Of a DNA stretch of 64,000 nucleotides, positions 60,693-64,000 are shown piece by piece. The stretch is taken from the NCBI GenBank assembly GCA_964457945.1, contig CAYWFX010000015.1, positions 1-64,000 of the forward strand, written 5' to 3'. Origin of the DNA: PHAA01 sp964457945. GTDB taxonomy: Bacteria; Bacillota; Syntrophomonadia; Syntrophomonadales; Syntrophomonadaceae. A program made the translations under genes and the position numbers. Within the stretch, counting starts at the first letter, position 1. Every line of letters begins with the position of its first letter. The notes beneath the pieces are model-generated. The model did not search any database. It was not told the DNA's origin and saw nothing but the letters and a program-made list of their open reading frames with translations.

Positions 60693-63131
60693 TTATTGCT
60701 TCTTAAGTACCCCGATGGCTTTTCCTAATATCTTGGCCTGGTCACTTTTAATGTGGATGGGTTCGTATTTGGCGTTTTCGGGGATTAGCAGGATAGTGTC
60801 TCCCATGGGCACAAACCTTTTTAGGGTGGCATTTTCCTCAATAGCTACAGCTACAATGTCTCTATTAACAGCGGTCTGACATGGTTCGATCAGAACATAA
60901 TCGCCATCTTCTATATTAGCTCCCTGCATACTGTCTCCGCGTGTTTGTAAGAAATAGCATTCTTCTTTGCCCTTTAACCAGTCAGCAGGCAGATAGAATT
61001 TATTAATCTCTTCTTGATTCATATGTATTGGCTCTCCAGCCGCAATTTTCCCATAAGCAAGCATCTCGACCAGGCTGTCTTCGGCACATTCCACATATTC
61101 GCTTCCATCCTGTAGAGATACATCAATCACATTATTACTATCTCTGCTCAGCTTAAAATCTCGATTATGCTCAATGTCCAGATAACGATAGTTCTCAATA
61201 CTGCTGGGGAGCATGGAGGGATGAAAACCGGGTATATCCTCAATTATCTCGAATTTATTGTTTATCATAACCATCTCATTGCCATCGGTCGCAATTCCAT
61301 ACTGGCAGTTGCGATCATTACTCATATAGCTGGTTAATTGTTTTATTGCATTTTCAATGCCTTTTCCCATAGCCTTAGTTTCCACAAATATGTAGGGGAT
61401 CTTCCGGTTGTTATTATAAACACATACCGCCAAATCTACCGAGCCTACTTGCGAAAAATTGTTTACCTTATATTCAATTTCAAGTAGACCTGTGGGGTAT
61501 TTATACGTGTTTTTGAATTCGCTTATAATCCATTGCCTGGTCTTCTCCTCTTTAGAATACAAATCAATTATCTTATCCTTGAAGACATAGGACTCAATAT
61601 GAATATCATAGAATCTTTTCATTTCACTGGCAGAATCCTGTTTAAGATAGCGGGAATTTATTTCGGTGATAAATTTGGATGGTTTGGCGCTGCTGCTCAG
61701 GTATAATAATTCATTGGATCTAGTCATGCCCACATATAAAAGTCTTCTATCATTTGATTCCTGCATACTCTCGTCCTCGATGCTATTATAGGAAATGTAC
61801 GGGATAACGCCATCATTAAGGCCTATGATGATTACCACCTTAAATTCTAGCCCCTTTACTGAATGCATAGTCAGCAGCTTGATCGATTCATCCATAAAAT
61901 TCGCATTGGCCCGATTAACAGTCATACAGGGAAACCCTGCCTGCTCAATTAAATCCTTCATAGCTTCCTGCTGATATTTAGTCTTACTGATAATCGCAAT
62001 ATCCTTAAAGCTATATTTCGAAAGCAGATTGCCCCCTATCTCTTCAACTATATACTTGGCCTCTTCCTGCGGATTTCGGAAGCATTTATATACCGGATAA
62101 ACCCCCTGTCTATCTATCAGAGAAGGTTTGACGTAGTTTTCATCTCCTACAATATCCATGTCATTTTCTATCAAACTGTAGGCAGCTTGGGCGATCTGAG
62201 TAGTTGTTCTATAGTTCTTGGATAATATATTACTTTTACCCTTCATATCAAAGCCGATACTAGAAAAGCTTCTTCCTTTAGTTAACCATGAATGCGAATA
62301 GATACTCTGCGCTGTATCAGCAATAAACAACAAACTAGAATAGTCTTTTCCCATGTATATTAGTTGTAAGAATTGCAACTGAACCCTGGTTAAGTCCTGG
62401 CTCTCATCCAGTAGAATATGAGTATATTGGCAATCTATCCCCTGTTTAGCCTCTCCCAGAGCAATTAATGCCATCTCTTTATAATCAATATATCCCAGCT
62501 TCTTCATACGCTCGGTATAGTTGAGCATGATTTCAAAAATTGCCTCACGTTTATGGGAGTTCTTCGGTAATTTTTGTGGACCTTCCAGGGTATTACTCAT
62601 TCGGCCTATTCTATCCGCATTCTGGTATTCTTCTAGTTCCATATAATTGCAGGCTTTAATCCAATCAATCTCATCCAGTAAAAACCGCTTATTCTTTTGA
62701 TCGATTAGGTTTAAAGTGGGGTATTTCTTCTGCATCTCTGCAATGCATTGAGCCATAATATCGTATTTGCCATTTTCATTTATCGCATATTTATATCCCA
62801 TTTTCTTATTGTATTTCACGAAATATTTGTGCATTAAGCCGTCCATGGTACTGATCTCGATCTTTTTTGCATCCAATTGAAATAGGTTATCGTAACCTAT
62901 CTGGTTTTCTTCCTCAACCTTGTTATATAAATACTTAAAATAGTTCACCAGGGTTTTGTTGTAAGTAACCAATAATATCCCGTCATCCTCATCAAAGCAG
63001 TAATTGTTTTGTAAAAAAGGTAGTCGGTTAACGGCTATCGTTGTTTTCCCTGAGCCAGCAACACCTTTTAATAAAATATGCCCATTCGGTTTTGCATTAA
63101 TAATCCGCTTCTGCTCCTGGTTTAACTGCAT
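60693..63131 (-). CDS. UvrD/Rep-type helicase fused to a PD-(D/E)XK nuclease-like domain and a LexA-type S24 peptidase
   Basis: ATG 63131 (CGGGGAGGGCAATAT upstream), 812 aa. Residues 1-~500: SF1 helicase with Walker A GVAGSGKTT (23-31), Walker B ILLDESQD (239-246), NYRTTTQIAQAA (~306), MHSVKGLEFKVV (~422) and YVGMTRS (466-472). ~520-640: nuclease-like fold with VGSVDLAV (Asp566) and IFVETKAMG (Glu584, Lys586). ~690-812: complete LexA peptidase domain with cleavage site IAAGEP (Ala698-Gly699), GDSMQGANIEDGD (Ser734) and TLKRF (Lys771); the Ser-Lys distance of 37 equals that of E. coli LexA. It should unwind DNA and be cut or regulated after RecA activation (inference). A hypothetical gene follows 53 bp later. 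Confidence 0.92.
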   Translation of the reverse strand: MQLNQEQKRIINAKPNGHILLKGVAGSGKTTIAVNRLPFLQNNYCFDEDDGILLVTYNKTLVNYFKYLYNKVEEENQIGYDNLFQLDAKKIEISTMDGLMHKYFVKYNKKMGYKYAINENGKYDIMAQCIAEMQKKYPTLNLIDQKNKRFLLDEIDWIKACNYMELEEYQNADRIGRMSNTLEGPQKLPKNSHKREAIFEIMLNYTERMKKLGYIDYKEMALIALGEAKQGIDCQYTHILLDESQDLTRVQLQFLQLIYMGKDYSSLLFIADTAQSIYSHSWLTKGRSFSSIGFDMKGKSNILSKNYRTTTQIAQAAYSLIENDMDIVGDENYVKPSLIDRQGVYPVYKCFRNPQEEAKYIVEEIGGNLLSKYSFKDIAIISKTKYQQEAMKDLIEQAGFPCMTVNRANANFMDESIKLLTMHSVKGLEFKVVIIIGLNDGVIPYISYNSIEDESMQESNDRRLLYVGMTRSNELLYLSSSAKPSKFITEINSRYLKQDSASEMKRFYDIHIESYVFKDKIIDLYSKEEKTRQWIISEFKNTYKYPTGLLEIEYKVNNFSQVGSVDLAVCVYNNNRKIPYIFVETKAMGKGIENAIKQLTSYMSNDRNCQYGIATDGNEMVMINNKFEIIEDIPGFHPSMLPSSIENYRYLDIEHNRDFKLSRDSNNVIDVSLQDGSEYVECAEDSLVEMLAYGKIAAGEPIHMNQEEINKFYLPADWLKGKEECYFLQTRGDSMQGANIEDGDYVLIEPCQTAVNRDIVAVAIEENATLKRFVPMGDTILLIPENAKYEPIHIKSDQAKILGKAIGVLKKQ

Positions 63132-63184
63132 ATATTGCCCTCCCCGAAACATAAATAATCTGATATAAAAGCACCAAAATTTAC

Positions 63185-63214
63185 ATTATATTCTATGGTA
63201 ATTTTTGTATACAA
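63185..63214 (-). promoter_or_regulatory. Putative promoter/operator of the helicase-LexA fusion gene
   Basis: TATAAT at 63185-63190 (minus strand) lies ~55 bp upstream of the ATG. A perfect palindrome TTGTATACAA (63205-63214) overlaps where the -35 box would be, so it could be an operator. It does not match the Gram-positive SOS box (GAAC-N4-GTTC). Confidence 0.35.
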
Positions 63215-63366
63215 GGATATATTTCTACAAGCTTTTCAATAGTCCTTCTTATTTTTGTTTGTAGGTAGGGAAATAACATTCAGGAAAGAAGGAAGGTAAA
63301 CGCAGCAACATAGGGCAAAACATTGCTAGTTCACATTTAAAATCTGGATAAGTTTATTATTCAGCC

Positions 63367-63469
63367 TGACCGCCCGATAATGTTTAAAAGAGGTCTTATA
63401 ACCTAAAAAACCACATGCCAAGAATATTCTTACGCATGTGGTTTTAAATTTATATTTGGTAAATGCCTT
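63367..63469. repeat. Direct repeat copy B with terminator-type hairpin
   Basis: 103 bp, same orientation as copy A at 57372-57481. Inside the hairpin, AAGAATATTCTT replaces CAGAATATTCTG of copy A: one C-G pair became an A-T pair, so the stem is kept by paired changes. It lies 45 bp downstream of the Vat-type gene stop on the minus strand and probably terminates it. Apart from this repeat and the promoter above, 63132-63514 holds nothing I can identify. Confidence 0.85.
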
Positions 63470-63514
63470 TATATTATTTCAGTTCTAAAAGGGACAAAAA
63501 ACCCCAATATAAAT

Positions 63515-64000
63515 CTACATTAATTTTTTCAGCATTTCTATATTTCCAGACTGAATATATTGAATACTGCTCGAGATTTTCTCAGTGGGCCAATCCCACC
63601 ATCTAAGTGCAAGGAGTGAAGCAATATCTTCATCTGAAAACCGCTTTCGTATCGGTTTGGCAGGAATACCGCCAACTATGGTGTATGGCGGTATATCTTT
63701 GGTAACAACCGCACGAGTACCAATGATGGCACCATCACCGATAGTAACACCTGCTAATACCACAGCCTCAAAGCCTATCCACACATCATTGCCAATAACA
63801 ATGCTTCCCTTGTTATCCCATGCTTCCTGCGCTTTCATTCCATGTTCCCATTCATCATAAAACAGAGGAAATGTATATGAGGATAAAGAATGTAAAGTGT
63901 GATTGGCGCTATTCATTAAAAATTTGGCGCCGCAGGCAATCGAACAAAACTTTCCAATAATAAGCCTGTCTTCATTTACAGGATAATGGTATAATACATT
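63515..64000 (-). CDS. Vat/CatB-type xenobiotic acyltransferase (cut by window edge)
   Basis: The frame is open from the right edge of the window to the stop at 63515 (161 codons seen). The left-handed beta-helix hexapeptide repeats are evident: RLIIGKFCSIACGAKFLMNS, then GSIVIGNDVWIGFEAVVLAG, VTIGDGAIIGTRAVVTKDIP, and PYTIVGGIPAKPIRKRF. The catalytic His is in SANHTLHSLSSYTFPLF. This is the family of streptogramin A (Vat) and chloramphenicol (CatB) acetyltransferases; many chromosomal members have unknown substrates, so resistance is not implied. About 50 N-terminal residues lie outside the window. Confidence 0.9.
   Translation of the reverse strand, partial: NVLYHYPVNEDRLIIGKFCSIACGAKFLMNSANHTLHSLSSYTFPLFYDEWEHGMKAQEAWDNKGSIVIGNDVWIGFEAVVLAGVTIGDGAIIGTRAVVTKDIPPYTIVGGIPAKPIRKRFSDEDIASLLALRWWDWPTEKISSSIQYIQSGNIEMLKKLM

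Noticed and set aside
63185..63214. SOS (LexA/DinR) box before the helicase-LexA fusion
   Set aside because: The palindrome TTGTATACAA does not fit the GAAC-N4-GTTC consensus, so I list it only as a possible operator.
63515..64000. Antibiotic resistance gene call for the Vat-type acetyltransferase
   Set aside because: The family is broad and many chromosomal members have unknown substrates; only the fold is supported.
1..64000. tRNA, rRNA or prophage genes
   Set aside because: None was recognised on reading both strands; no integrase or phage structural gene is present.

Overview
The window looks like a scaffold from a spore-forming, low-to-mid GC Firmicute of the class Clostridia. The evidence is dipicolinate synthase genes, the spoVF-asd-dapG-dapA-rnj-tepA-ylzJ-spoIIIE gene order known from Bacillus subtilis, a PyrR-controlled pyrimidine operon, RqcH, many TTG/GTG starts and strong AGGAGG ribosome sites. 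A Syntrophomonas-type relative is my guess for the genus level, from general impression only. A block of exactly 100 N at 39260-39359 shows that this is a draft assembly.

Layout. (1) 1-1940, minus: 5' part of an FtsK/SpoIIIE translocase, then uppP. (2) 2400-8718, plus: an envelope/lipid cluster (zinc phospholipase C-like, diacylglycerol-type glycosyltransferase, polysaccharide deacetylase, PAP2, DedA, VTT protein, NlpC/P60). (3) 8914-22536: mostly exported or membrane proteins of unknown role, an ECF sigma/anti-sigma pair, an FtsW-like protein and several broken genes. (4) 22811-23553: a CAP-domain secreted protein. (5) 23672-33186, minus: ylzJ, tepA, an intruding two-domain gene, RNase J, dapA, dapG, asd, dpaB, dpaA, dapB. 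(6) rqcH (plus) and a PAS-GGDEF protein (minus). (7) 36698-48745, minus: rluD-like, pyrR, pyrB, pyrC, carA, carB, pyrK, pyrD, pyrF, pyrE and a small ORF, with PyrR attenuators before pyrR and before pyrB. (8) 48894-50592: decayed and intact toxin-antitoxin genes beside a solo IS21-like end. (9) 50775-56242, minus: acyltransferase-SGNH, response regulator, histidine kinase, lipoprotein. (10) 56791-64000: an accessory region with a Cys-rich protein, a MerR regulator, TrmO, decayed fragments, a helicase-nuclease-LexA fusion and a Vat-type acetyltransferase. Two 97%-identical ~105-bp repeats flank 57.4-63.4 kb.

How the parts connect. Blocks (1) and (5) are one ancestral lysine/dipicolinate/sporulation locus, apparently split by about 22 kb of accessory DNA. 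The dap and dpa genes make diaminopimelate for the wall and dipicolinate for the spore. The pyr operon encodes every step to UMP, but its CarA has lost the glutaminase nucleophile (Cys to Gly) and the catalytic His (to Asp), so carbamoyl phosphate is probably made from free ammonia.

The observations I rate highest are the dead CarA glutaminase, the UvrD helicase / PD-(D/E)XK nuclease / LexA-peptidase fusion with an intact LexA-type cleavage site, the 160-bp palindromic element inside the pyr operon, and the covarying repeats around the helicase segment. The break in pyrD is an assembly artefact: the same 55 bp stand on both sides of the N run.
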